A stretch of 64,000 nucleotides of DNA, taken from NCBI GenBank assembly GCA_015231375.1, contig JADGBT010000013.1:25545-89544 (forward strand), written 5' to 3'. This DNA is from Magnetococcales bacterium. GTDB lineage: Bacteria; Pseudomonadota; Magnetococcia; Magnetococcales; Magnetaquicoccaceae. Under the pieces are notes generated by a model. That model was not told where the DNA came from and made no database searches. It saw only the letters and a program-made list of their open reading frames with translations. The translations under genes and the position numbers were made by a program. Shown here piece by piece: positions 55,101 to 63,845 of this stretch; position 1 is the first letter of the stretch; each line of letters starts with the position of its first letter.

Positions 55101-58100
55101 GAAGCGCATACTGACCCGTCGAATCCGACGCCTTGCCCGCGCCTTGACGGGTATCGGAAGACCAGGCATTCACCCACAGATTGGCAATCCCGTTGCCCGA
55201 GCCATCCTGGATCGTGCCGGTGATGGAAAGACCGCTGCCCACACGCACCAGCAATCCCTGGTTTCCATTGCCCAGATCCATCAACGGCCAGGCCACCTCG
55301 CCGGTGGCGTCTGCGGTCAGATCCTTCTCGAACGGCAAGGCCTGTTGCCAATCACTCGACAGGCCATAACCATCGGTGGCATTGCCAACCACCACACCCC
55401 CGATGAATCCGGTCCCTTCGATCCAGGCTCCGGTTTGGGGATCCTGGTGACCGCTGGGATAGATGCTGATGTCAAAGCTGTTGTCCACCCCCTGGGTCAG
55501 ATTCACCGAAGGCAGATTCAAGGTGAAATAGCCCCCCTGATCCGTGGCCACACCCCCCATGGACGAGTTGACCCAGGCATAAGGCACACCCTCATTGGCG
55601 CCATTGACCACCCGACCGTGAATCGGCTTGCCCGCATCCACCAGAATGCCAATGGCAAGAGACTTGTCCATCAGGATATGGGTCACGACATGCTCGTCCC
55701 ACTGCGACATCACCATGCCCGGCACCACGCCCGCCATCTGACCGGACAGACCGTTATGACTCAAGGTGTCCGTAGTGCTCACCAGACTCGCCTTGACCAG
55801 AGGCCGGGTTTTCTCGTCCTCCTTCACCCAACGGCTCACCCAGGAGGCTTCCGGAGGGGTGATCCAACTGCCACCCTGGAAATTCACCGCATTGCAAGAC
55901 GACGCACCGCTGCCGCCGGTGCCGGTCTCACAGTAGGCCGGCCACACCTCCACCTGATACTCCTTGTTCGGCACCACCAGCACGGAGAAGTTTCCTTCCG
56001 CATCCGTGCGGGCGTGGAAGTTGGTCGTCCACTCTTTGTCATGCACACTCACTTGCGCCTCGGCGACCGCAGCGCCGTTGGACTGCACCATCTTGCCGGA
56101 GAGGGTCATGCCAGCCATCAAACGCACATCGAGCACCAAGGAACTGGTCACCCGGAAAATTTTGGCGCTGGACCAGTCATGGACCACATGGCCCTCGCCA
56201 TCCGCATAACCACCCACCAGACCACCGGGCAGTTTCACCTCTTGCGGGGGATTGGTATCCCATTTCCAGTAGGAGGTGGCGTACTCGACGCGGTATTTAC
56301 CCGGCTGCACGGTAAATTCATACTGACCAGTCGCACTGGTACGGGTTTCGGCCCAAAGACCCGAAGAACCGGTCTCCTCGTCCCACTCGGGTTGCAAGCG
56401 CACCGTCACATCCTGGATTCCGGTGGTGCCATCGGTGGTGACGCTGCCACGGATGGTCAAGCCGGCGATCAGGGTGGCGTTGACCGTGGTATCGGTGTTG
56501 AAGGTGTATTTCTTGGCGGTGTCGTAAGCGCCGTTGAGGCTGTGATCCTCCGCACCGGTGCTGTAACCACCCAATCCGTCCAACTTGACCTGTTTCTGGG
56601 TCTGCCAGTCGTAGTAGCTGGTGCTGAAGTAGACCCGATAGACCGAGCCTTTCTTGACGAAAATCTCATAGTTGCCATTGGCGTCCGTGGTGCCCTGGGC
56701 CCATTCGGAAGTGCCCGTGGTGCTCTCCCAGTCGGGTTGCAGTTCCACCCGCACCCCTTGAACCGGCTGTTGAGCGCTGTTGACCACCTTGCCGGAAATG
56801 CGCATCCCGCTGGCCATGACCGCGTTGAGGGTCGTGGTCTGCTCGAAATGGAATACTTCCGCGTTTTCAGACAGTTCGACGGTACCACCCTCACCATCGG
56901 CATACCCGCCATGTCCCAACACGCCAGGAATCTTCACCATCGACATCGTGGTGTTGTCCCAATATTCGGAACGGAACTGGACGCGGTATTGGCCTGGATG
57001 GATGTCCACCGAATAGTGTCCGGCCGCATCGGTTTTCACCGAGGCGGAGTCCACCACTCCAGTGTTGTGTTCCCAATCGGGTTGGAATTCGACCTGGATA
57101 TTCTGCAAAGCCCCCTGAGCGCCGGTCACCGTACCGGAAACCGTGATCCGGGTGGTCGTCCCCGGATCGCCGCCGCCACCGCTGGTCTGGTGGTATTCCG
57201 AGGTCAAGGAGACAGTGCCCAGATTCAGATCGTTCTGGAGGTTCTGACTCATGCCCTGGGTCTTGGAAAGACCGGTGCTCTCGCCGATGGAGGCCACATA
57301 GGCCATGGCCACGAAACCGGTGCCCACATACTGGAAGGCCAAGGTGTAGGAACCGGCATCCAACTCCACGTCAAAAGCGCCGTTGGCCGTGGTATGGAAC
57401 ACCAACGGCGTCTGGCTGTTGGCGGGATAGACAAGCAGATCGGCCTGGACCAGCCCATGGGTTCCGTCGGTGAGGATCCCGCTGATGCGTTTCTTGCCCG
57501 TCGGGGAACCGGCGCTCCCGACCATCAACACCATCTCCCCGCTGGTGGCGGAAACCTGGAAGGCGGCGGAACCGGTGAGAGTGCCGTCGGCCACATTGAC
57601 CGTTCCGGAGGCGGCGTTGCCGTTGTACCAGCCGCCGGTGAAAGAACCCACGCCATTATGCGGCCACACCCCGAGGCAATAGGTGCCATCGGCGAGCACC
57701 GCCGTCACCTTGCCCTCCGGATCCGCGCCGAAATGATTCCCCGGTCCCGCCACACACGCGCCGTTGTCAAACGGCAGAATCTGGATGCCGGCATCCGGCA
57801 CCGGGGTGCTGGCGGCGGTCACCACACGGAAAGGCACATTCCGGCCCTGATCCGTGGCACTGAGCGTCAACACCTGGGGATCGGTCCAGGAGGCGGTTTG
57901 CACCTGGAGGTGCTTGCGGACAAATCCCGCCGCGCTGTAGGTCACATCCAGAGTCGCGATCTCATCGCCCACCGGCGGCGTGAGACGATTGAACAGGGTC
58001 AACAAGGCGCTGCTCGTGCCCGGGGTTTCGTTGAACGTGGCGGCGACGTTGTGGGAATGGGGCTCGGCATAGGCGCTGCCGATATGTTCAGCCCGTGTCT

Positions 58101-61100
58101 GGACAAACGCATCGTTCAAGATGACACCCATCGGCCCGTCGATGCGGACCTTGCGGGCCTGGATGGCGTCCGTGGTCAAGGACTTCAGCGTCCCGGTCGC
58201 GTCCACCACGGCCCGCAAGGAACCCCTCCACAGGCCATCGTTTTCCTGGTTTTGTTCAAAGACCACCCCGAAACCCTGCGCCAGATAGACATGATTGACC
58301 TGCGGCGTACTCGTCCCGGCACCCTGAGGCGCGTGACGGGTCTCCACCATCCGGATCTGGGTCGCCTGGGTGAGCCGACTCAACAACGCCGCGTCGGTGA
58401 TCGAATCGCGCCAATGGGCGAAATACGCATCGTTCATCAAGGCGGTGGGAGGCGTGGGATCCAGAAGATTGACGTTCGTGGTCACGGTGATTTCGGTTTT
58501 GGTGACCGTCCACTGATCGGTTTTGGGCTGTCCATCCTCGCCCAGCGGGAACCGTACCGCATACTGGCTGTTGGTGTAGCCGTCCGTGACCGAAGCCGGA
58601 ACCAGGGGCGAAGGCAAGGTGAGATTGGAGCTGGACAGATCCGCAGCGGTCACGCCCACGGCCGGATCGGGCTGGGTCTTGAAACCGAAATCCACAAAAC
58701 GGGTGATCCGGTTCTGCCACAGATCCACCCGTTTCTCCCCATGGAACGTCAGGCCATTGGCATCGAGGGTGTAGTAGTTCTCCCCATGATTGCTCCGTTC
58801 CACGGAGACGGCACGCTCCATCAAAGTGGCGCTGCCACCGGCCCGCGAGGGTTGCAAGGAGAACTCCGTGACCGGATTGGTCTGCTGGAAGGCGTTCCAG
58901 CGGCCATGGGTCACCAGGGTGACCTCCGCCGGGAACAGCCATTGGGCCATGTCGATGGAGGTGACCGGCGTGGCTGGATCCACACAGGTGACCGTGGTGG
59001 TGGCCTCGCTGGTACCAAAAGAGAGGGTGAGCGTGGCGCTGCCCGCCTTCTGACAGGTAATGGGCACGCCCGTCACCGAAGTGGTCCAGGTGATCACGTC
59101 CGTTCCCGAGGTGACCGTGACCGCAGGAGCGTTGCCGCCGGTCGGAATCGGGAGGGTACGCGAACCCCCGACCGTCATGTTGATCGGCTCCAGGGGCTGT
59201 GGGGTCGTGGTGCCACCCCCTCCACCACCCGTGGAAACAGTGCAATTGACCGGCACCGAAAAGGCGTGAGAGGCGCTGTCTCCGACCACCAGCATGGCGC
59301 TGCCCGCTTCGGAACAGACCACGGTGGCGCTGGCGTTGACACCGGTGACCGCAATCAACGGGCTGTCCTCTTCGAACCGGTAGGGAGCCGTCCCACCGGA
59401 GACCAGCAGTTCGGCGGTTCCGCCCACCTCAAGGTTCAGCGCTGGAGGATAGACGGTCATGGTCACGGGATGGCTGGTGGCGTGGGGCGCGAATCGAACC
59501 CGCTCGGAACGGTTGTTGTTCCAGTCCCCCTGGCCGCCGCCCTGGGGCCAGAGCAGACCCACGGTATGATGGGTAAAGAATCCAAGCGCATAGGTTGCCT
59601 GCTGATCGATCATCGACAAAGGCCAGGAGACCTCCATGGTCTGGGTGGAGGTGTTCACGGTCAGAGAGTCGGACAACTTCACATAGGCGTTGTAGTCGTG
59701 AGGATTGGCCGAGGTGTTGTACAAACGGGCCGAAACCCCTGCGGCATCGTAAAACAACTCGACGGCAAAAGCCGGTCCACCCGCCTGGGCAGGCATGAAC
59801 TGGACCCAGTAATTGGCATATTCACCGGTCGGCAGCAGCAGAGAAGAGCGATCCAGGCGCAGATAACCCCGCGTGTCATCGCGGGCCAAATAGATCCCGG
59901 TCACGTCCAGACCCGTGTACTCATCCCCCTGGTCACCGGGAGGATCCGCCAGGATCGGAGCCAGCATGGCCCAGTCGGTGGAAGCGCCATCCACCACGAT
60001 GGTGGCCACAGGAGCGACGAAGACCACCTCTTCGAGAATATCCGGAATGCCGTTCTGATTGACATCCTGGTTGAGACTTTCGTGTTTGAAATTGTAAACC
60101 CCATCCGGAAACACGCCACCCAAGGTGGCATCCGGGAACAGTCCACCCGGCTTGTTGCCGCTGAAAGCGGGCAGGATGTTCCGCACGCTCACGCCGTCGA
60201 ACCATTTGGCCAGATTCAGGGCCAGGGAGTGGGTTCCTTCGGTGATCTGGGTGGTACCGGCCAAAGCGGACTTGAAGTCGTTCAAGAACTTGGTGGCATC
60301 GGCGACCTCCTGGGCATCCAGGGTGAAGAGGTCATCGTCTTGAGGATCGCTCTCCGCCTGAATGGAGGGAATCGCGGCCAGCAGGGAGTCGGCCGCCAGA
60401 TTCCAATGGCTTTTGGCAGCGGCCAGATTGGTGGAGGCATACGGGGACAAGGAACCGAAATTCGGATGGTTCAAAAAGAGTTGTTCGGCAGGCACGCCCA
60501 TGGCGGCATCGATGTCGATGGTCCAGTCATAAGCCTGATCAATAAACAGTTGGCCGAGCATCAGGCCCAGCAGACCTCTGAACATCAACACGTCGGAGTA
60601 GTCGATCTCGTCCAACTCTGAACTACCCGGTTCTCCCACCATGAAGGGAGCCATGTCCGCCGGAACATCGTTGAGCAGGGCCAAGGCCTCGTTGAACGCC
60701 GGAATCATCGCGGCGTTCATCCAGCCGCTGAGATCCTGACCGGTCGGAGAGGCGATGGGCAGAACCTCGGGACAGGTCATTTTTTCCAGCCCCAGATGAC
60801 GACGGGTACAGCCGAATCCGGCCAGCAAATCCCCCAAGGTGACGCCTGCGGTGTCATACCGGGTGGTCGCGGTCGTTGCGGATTGGGCGGTATTGGTCGC
60901 AAGGGAGGCGATGCGGGAGAGGGCGTGCAGCACGTGGGTGGCATGTTTGGAAGAGTCCCCGGCCAGGGTGGCCTTCTCGTCGGCCTTGGCCAAAAAGGCG
61001 TCCGCCGCCACCATCCAGCCGTGGCTGAAGGCCATGGACAGACCATATTGCGTCAGGGTGGGCACATCCAGGGTCGAGACATGATCGATAAGGGTTCTCT

Positions 61101-61566
61101 GAATGGCTCCGAAGGGGACATTCGCGCGCAACGGGGTGGAAGAGGCCAGCGCCAACCCGGTGGTCGGGGGGTTGGTCGGGGTGACCACACCCTCGACGGC
61201 GTGAATATGCAGCATGCCGAAATCAAAACCGGCTCCAGAGAGCAGTTGAAACGCATCCTGGGAACGGTTGTTGAATCGCAACGGCAACAAGGTTCCGTCG
61301 GTGAACACGAATACCGAGAGATCCTGATTCACCGGAAGGTCGCTGACCACGAAGGTCTGCTGGGGCATCATGCCGGCAAGAGGCGTGGATTCCAGGGTCT
61401 CTGTGGCCCGAAGCACGGTATTGCTGCCATCCACCACCAAGATGAGCGCCCTTGCGCCCATCTGACCCGAAATCGACTCGGCGTGCGCCATGCCCACGGA
61501 CCATACCAGCCCGAGCAGGACGAACGCCATTCTTAGAACCTGTTTTCCGATCCCTTGTCCAACCAT
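52171..61566 (-). CDS. Giant exported carboxypeptidase-regulatory-like repeat protein
   Basis: A 3131-residue protein, the largest here. Signal peptide about 1-28 (AFVLLGLVWSVGMAHAES). Residues to about 450 are an unrecognised helical region. A thrombospondin type 3-like calcium site (DVNQNGIPDILEE) follows near 520, then Ig-like segments. From about 1270 to the end run carboxypeptidase-regulatory-like (prealbumin-fold) repeats such as ISGKVVNSAQQPVQGVRVEL with DANGNY, and a later class marked by VNAWS or VDVWS. It ends LSLGVTVSGVVTD, as if just entering another repeat. The ATG at 61566 follows AAGGGGATGG. Probably a surface or matrix protein and likely T2SS cargo, by inference. Confidence 0.88.
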   Translation of the reverse strand: MVGQGIGKQVLRMAFVLLGLVWSVGMAHAESISGQMGARALILVVDGSNTVLRATETLESTPLAGMMPQQTFVVSDLPVNQDLSVFVFTDGTLLPLRFNNRSQDAFQLLSGAGFDFGMLHIHAVEGVVTPTNPPTTGLALASSTPLRANVPFGAIQRTLIDHVSTLDVPTLTQYGLSMAFSHGWMVAADAFLAKADEKATLAGDSSKHATHVLHALSRIASLATNTAQSATTATTRYDTAGVTLGDLLAGFGCTRRHLGLEKMTCPEVLPIASPTGQDLSGWMNAAMIPAFNEALALLNDVPADMAPFMVGEPGSSELDEIDYSDVLMFRGLLGLMLGQLFIDQAYDWTIDIDAAMGVPAEQLFLNHPNFGSLSPYASTNLAAAKSHWNLAADSLLAAIPSIQAESDPQDDDLFTLDAQEVADATKFLNDFKSALAGTTQITEGTHSLALNLAKWFDGVSVRNILPAFSGNKPGGLFPDATLGGVFPDGVYNFKHESLNQDVNQNGIPDILEEVVFVAPVATIVVDGASTDWAMLAPILADPPGDQGDEYTGLDVTGIYLARDDTRGYLRLDRSSLLLPTGEYANYWVQFMPAQAGGPAFAVELFYDAAGVSARLYNTSANPHDYNAYVKLSDSLTVNTSTQTMEVSWPLSMIDQQATYALGFFTHHTVGLLWPQGGGQGDWNNNRSERVRFAPHATSHPVTMTVYPPALNLEVGGTAELLVSGGTAPYRFEEDSPLIAVTGVNASATVVCSEAGSAMLVVGDSASHAFSVPVNCTVSTGGGGGGTTTPQPLEPINMTVGGSRTLPIPTGGNAPAVTVTSGTDVITWTTSVTGVPITCQKAGSATLTLSFGTSEATTTVTCVDPATPVTSIDMAQWLFPAEVTLVTHGRWNAFQQTNPVTEFSLQPSRAGGSATLMERAVSVERSNHGENYYTLDANGLTFHGEKRVDLWQNRITRFVDFGFKTQPDPAVGVTAADLSSSNLTLPSPLVPASVTDGYTNSQYAVRFPLGEDGQPKTDQWTVTKTEITVTTNVNLLDPTPPTALMNDAYFAHWRDSITDAALLSRLTQATQIRMVETRHAPQGAGTSTPQVNHVYLAQGFGVVFEQNQENDGLWRGSLRAVVDATGTLKSLTTDAIQARKVRIDGPMGVILNDAFVQTRAEHIGSAYAEPHSHNVAATFNETPGTSSALLTLFNRLTPPVGDEIATLDVTYSAAGFVRKHLQVQTASWTDPQVLTLSATDQGRNVPFRVVTAASTPVPDAGIQILPFDNGACVAGPGNHFGADPEGKVTAVLADGTYCLGVWPHNGVGSFTGGWYNGNAASGTVNVADGTLTGSAAFQVSATSGEMVLMVGSAGSPTGKKRISGILTDGTHGLVQADLLVYPANSQTPLVFHTTANGAFDVELDAGSYTLAFQYVGTGFVAMAYVASIGESTGLSKTQGMSQNLQNDLNLGTVSLTSEYHQTSGGGGDPGTTTRITVSGTVTGAQGALQNIQVEFQPDWEHNTGVVDSASVKTDAAGHYSVDIHPGQYRVQFRSEYWDNTTMSMVKIPGVLGHGGYADGEGGTVELSENAEVFHFEQTTTLNAVMASGMRISGKVVNSAQQPVQGVRVELQPDWESTTGTSEWAQGTTDANGNYEIFVKKGSVYRVYFSTSYYDWQTQKQVKLDGLGGYSTGAEDHSLNGAYDTAKKYTFNTDTTVNATLIAGLTIRGSVTTDGTTGIQDVTVRLQPEWDEETGSSGLWAETRTSATGQYEFTVQPGKYRVEYATSYWKWDTNPPQEVKLPGGLVGGYADGEGHVVHDWSSAKIFRVTSSLVLDVRLMAGMTLSGKMVQSNGAAVAEAQVSVHDKEWTTNFHARTDAEGNFSVLVVPNKEYQVEVWPAYCETGTGGSGASSCNAVNFQGGSWITPPEASWVSRWVKEDEKTRPLVKASLVSTTDTLSHNGLSGQMAGVVPGMVMSQWDEHVVTHILMDKSLAIGILVDAGKPIHGRVVNGANEGVPYAWVNSSMGGVATDQGGYFTLNLPSVNLTQGVDNSFDISIYPSGHQDPQTGAWIEGTGFIGGVVVGNATDGYGLSSDWQQALPFEKDLTADATGEVAWPLMDLGNGNQGLLVRVGSGLSITGTIQDGSGNGIANLWVNAWSSDTRQGAGKASDSTGQYALLIHKPAAGKVVWYEVNVWSEAHLSPEPVMVKVESQGVTGVYKRAKDKFVETEDGYSRPVAGEVIQENSAGGVPVNFTLTTGNTISGRVTDASNNGLAWTWVDIHSQDGSRWYGANTDENGNYRVTVEPANNYVGVVWGWSGLYRTTYYKNAGKEDEATLIDASGSKSPENVDFLMNAGAKIGGTVAGLGKDVKVRVNVWSESERVWGGTEVVGTGSGAVSFEVSGLAQAGDYRLDWQSDAEDVPSGYYGGVVGGAASGPKSWEKATLLSTLNGNVTGVAVDLAAVTSKTLKVKVTGLSAGAKVDANVWSAELSAGRWKQGTADSAGQALIELKGLDASGKDYRLFVGGADGGFKTGNFKGEVGDSDYPATVGSLVGWDRATLLDLSSDRYVAMQVGSGRQVTVKVSGLKSGQKAWVDAFSETTWSWGGGEVSYGNGTSDSVEIKGLEAAEDYRISIWGGQIQGGTYAGNGKAPGAWENAELVNVASGNATIDLVVSSGKSIAGTVNGMKKGQWGWLDAWSNSTYSWGGNAVEAAGSGADAYTIAGVGSATDFKVTFSADGYMTQKKSDVNTSGGDVSGVDFTASTGGTIAGTITGLKGQEWVRVDVWSPATDAFVVGGATADASGSASYTLSGVPDGTDYVVGVWRGYQGVFYATSGVTAVWDNHSKVSVVNAGATKGIDFNLTAAGNLFYTLSGTVSGLASDQVVEINAWSATGGSRTSVTGNASYTLEGLPAGNYTVEVSSSGYVSQRTRSATVSDHKVTASSWTSGWNDVGTVSVSGNTTGLNVAMLTGYAIKGTVTSGGNAVSGAWVNAWSSSDSMGGGAVTNAKGEFTIKGLSNATYKVDVWTPEGTAGTDVTVNGANASGVTLAVVKAAGIIQGTVTSGGSAAGEAMVIAYDASGVEKDRAVANATTGVYKLEGLTPDQSYTVKAFSATKVKSADWSVTSGYATGSATATSGGVTLDLSLGVTVSGVVTD
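52226..52352. repeat. 127-base perfect repeat, copy 1 (giant gene 3' end)
   Basis: Identical to 63874-64000 up to the window edge, in the same orientation, 11.6 kb apart. The match may continue beyond the window. Confidence 0.95.
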
Positions 61567-61634
61567 GATCCATCCCCTTGTGTGTAAAGACTGTCTGGCC
61601 TGATGCGAAACGCGCGAGGCGGGCGCGACGGGCG

Positions 61635-62741
61635 TCACGGTTGAGCGCCCTGGGCCGCCTCACGCTGCCGTTTGATTTCGGCTTGCCGTTTGGCTTCGGC
61701 GTTGCGTGCCGCCGCTGTTTTCTGTTCGGTGACAATGGCCGCCTGACGGGTCGCCTCGGCACGTCGGGCCGCCTCGACCTGGGTCGCCTGATCACGCACC
61801 AGAGCGGCTTGCCGATTGACCATGGCCCGATTTTCGATTTGTTGTTCCGCCGGGGTCTTGAGAGTGGCCAGATCCTGACGCAACTGCTGCAATTTCAGTT
61901 GCTCCGGGGCCATCATGCCTTGAAAATTCTGCTCGCTGCGGGCCTGCTGCTGCTCCAAGGTGGCCAATTTTTCCACCAGTTCGCGGGAATTGCCCTGACC
62001 CGAGGCCAACGCCGCCTGGGTACGGGCCTTTTCTGCGGCCAGGGCCTGACGCTCTCCGGCGGCCTTGCGTTGAATCAGCGCCATGGCGGCCTCGGTTTCG
62101 GCCATGGCAGACATGACCTGAGCCGGTCCCCGCACGCCATGAACATGGATGCGTCCTGAAGCGGAAGGAGAGGAGGATCCAGCGGTGGCGGTATCCCTGC
62201 CCGACCCGGAAGACGCGGCGGCGCTCCCGACCGGATCGCCGGAGGAGGTCGTGGCCGGGGCGGCTTTCCCGGCCTCGGAAGCATTGGGCGCTGCGGTTTT
62301 GTCGGCACCGGTTTCGGTGACTTCGGCGGGTCCGATGCGGTCATAGCGGGTCATGCTCAGACTGCCTTTCTTGAAGACCTTGACCTGAACCACCCGGGAA
62401 GCGCCCTTTTCCCCTTTTTCACCTTTCTTGCCCGTCGCGTACACCACCACATGGCTCTGACCGCTCAGCAGACGCTTCAGGGCCGACTCCAGAGGCACCC
62501 CTTCGAAGGTCATCGAGAGCGCGCCCTTGACCTCCGGATCCAGCAAAAATGGCACGCCGACCGTGTTGGCCACCTGTTCCAAAGCCGCCCGAATGGGAGT
62601 GGAACGAAAGGCGACACTCAGTTTGCCCTGACGGTAGGAAACCCCGTCGGGAACCGATGCGGCGGCAGAGATCGCGGAAGCGGGTGCGAACACCACCCAG
62701 GAGAACAACAAAATCAGGAAAATCAATCGGAATTGGTTCAT
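61635..62741 (-). CDS. Exported STN-domain protein with long coiled coil
   Basis: A 368-residue protein. Signal peptide about 1-26 (LIFLILLFSWVVFAPASA). An STN (secretin and TonB short N-terminal) domain spans about 35-95 (LSVAFRSTPIRAALEQVANT, PLESALKRLLSGQ). A Ser/Ala/Pro-rich linker follows, then a 150-residue Ala/Gln/Arg coiled coil. STN domains normally sit at the N-terminus of secretins and TonB receptors, but no channel domain follows. The start at 62741 has GGGGAG just before it. It is 68 bases upstream of the giant gene in the same direction, so they are probably co-transcribed. A secretin adaptor or periplasmic chaperone is plausible. Confidence 0.78.
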   Translation of the reverse strand: MNQFRLIFLILLFSWVVFAPASAISAAASVPDGVSYRQGKLSVAFRSTPIRAALEQVANTVGVPFLLDPEVKGALSMTFEGVPLESALKRLLSGQSHVVVYATGKKGEKGEKGASRVVQVKVFKKGSLSMTRYDRIGPAEVTETGADKTAAPNASEAGKAAPATTSSGDPVGSAAASSGSGRDTATAGSSSPSASGRIHVHGVRGPAQVMSAMAETEAAMALIQRKAAGERQALAAEKARTQAALASGQGNSRELVEKLATLEQQQARSEQNFQGMMAPEQLKLQQLRQDLATLKTPAEQQIENRAMVNRQAALVRDQATQVEAARRAEATRQAAIVTEQKTAAARNAEAKRQAEIKRQREAAQGAQP

Positions 62742-62790
62742 GTACTCCCCTTCCCCCTGGGAGAAAAACCGTTGGAAAGCTCCCTGCTGC

Positions 62791-62808
62791 ATGGAGTGAT
62801 CGCTCCAT
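62791..62808. promoter_or_regulatory. Palindrome upstream of the STN gene
   Basis: ATGGAG-TGATCG-CTCCAT, 18 bases with perfect six-base arms, sits between the candidate promoter (62818-62845) and the gene. It could be an operator or a transcript hairpin. Confidence 0.4.
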
Positions 62809-62817
62809 TTTCAGTTC

Positions 62818-62845
62818 AGGTTAACATTTACTCAAAAAATGTCAA
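62818..62845 (-). promoter_or_regulatory. Candidate sigma-70-type promoter for the STN-giant operon
   Basis: On the minus strand a consensus TTGACA (62840-62845) is followed by a 16-base spacer and TAACCT (62818-62823), a weak -10. The surrounding DNA is the most AT-rich near these genes. Confidence 0.45.
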
Positions 62846-62909
62846 AACAAAAAATACCCCCCCTGCATCATCGTGAATTGGGATCCTTTCCACATGATCT
62901 CGCATCCAC

Positions 62910-63650
62910 TCACATGGCGGTCAGGGCGAAATCCAGCCCCACCCGCAACCCCTGCGCCGTGGCCCGGCCCTTGGGGGTTTCGGCGACATAAGAACCCGGA
63001 ATCTCGAAAGCGCGTTCGACTGGATTCCACTCCATGGCAATACTGGTAATTTTCTGCTGCGCGATCGGATTCTCCAGGGTGGCCTGATGAAAGCGAATGC
63101 GACCCGACTCCTGGGTCACCAGAGCGGAGCGCGCGTGCAAACGCAAAGTCACCGTCTGATCCAGCAACAACTCCAGGGTAACCGGAGCCAATACCAGTTG
63201 GGTCACCCGCGACCACAAAGAGGACACCCCAGCCTTCCCCCCCTCTGCCCGTTGCGGAAGCATGCCTTTGATCATGCCGCCAACCTCCAGATCCAGGGAG
63301 TCCGGTAACGGTTGGGAGTGGGCGCTGTCACGATACAGACGCAGATGCACATCCTTGAAAATCGCTTCCTGCACGGCCCGACTCTGAAAGGCCAGAAAAC
63401 GACGACGTTGAATGGTGAACTCCTGCGCCGCGAAAGACTTGACCGGTCGGCCATCCCGCAGTTCCGTATAAACCGGTCCCCCCACCGCATACCGGGAAAA
63501 TGCCTCCGTCATCGTGGCGTCGGCGACCTGTTCCACGCCCCCGGACAGCCGATAATCCCGATGCAGCACAAACACCACGCCACCGAGACACCCCACCATC
63601 AGGAGCTTCAACCCCATCAGGCCCACGGAACGCCATGACCGGATACGCAC
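62910..63650 (-). CDS. LptC-like membrane-anchored protein
   Basis: A 246-residue protein with one N-terminal membrane anchor (GLKLLMVGCLGGVVFVLH, about 13-30). The rest is beta-rich and resembles the LptC/LptA jelly roll: a strand pair around DGRPVKSFAAQEFTIQRRRFLAF, and a C-terminal half with RIRFHQATLENP and ETPKGRATAQGLRVGLDF. LptC carries lipopolysaccharide across the periplasm, but no other lpt gene is near and the protein is longer than the usual 190 residues. A role in surface-polymer export for this locus is a guess. It lies upstream of the STN gene. Confidence 0.5.
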   Translation of the reverse strand: MRIRSWRSVGLMGLKLLMVGCLGGVVFVLHRDYRLSGGVEQVADATMTEAFSRYAVGGPVYTELRDGRPVKSFAAQEFTIQRRRFLAFQSRAVQEAIFKDVHLRLYRDSAHSQPLPDSLDLEVGGMIKGMLPQRAEGGKAGVSSLWSRVTQLVLAPVTLELLLDQTVTLRLHARSALVTQESGRIRFHQATLENPIAQQKITSIAMEWNPVERAFEIPGSYVAETPKGRATAQGLRVGLDFALTAM

Positions 63651-63845
63651 GCTCCAGAATCCTCGTCAGAAATCTTGACTCCAGAACCGCGTTAAAAACC
63701 TTGGCTCCAGAACCTTGACGACGCTCCTGGCAGACCTTGTAAAGATCACGGCAGCATCGTGCCAGGACTCCCGCGCGTTACCGGTTCACCATGGATCACA
63801 TCCAGCCCATCGGCGAACCGGCAACACGCGGGGTGAGTCGTTGGA

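Noticed and set aside
52825..60621. 2598-codon open frame on the plus strand opposite the giant gene
   Set aside because: It is a shadow of a GC-rich repeat gene. It has Arg/His/Gly-rich low-complexity sequence, no domain, and no ribosome site, while the minus frame shows a signal peptide and regular domains.
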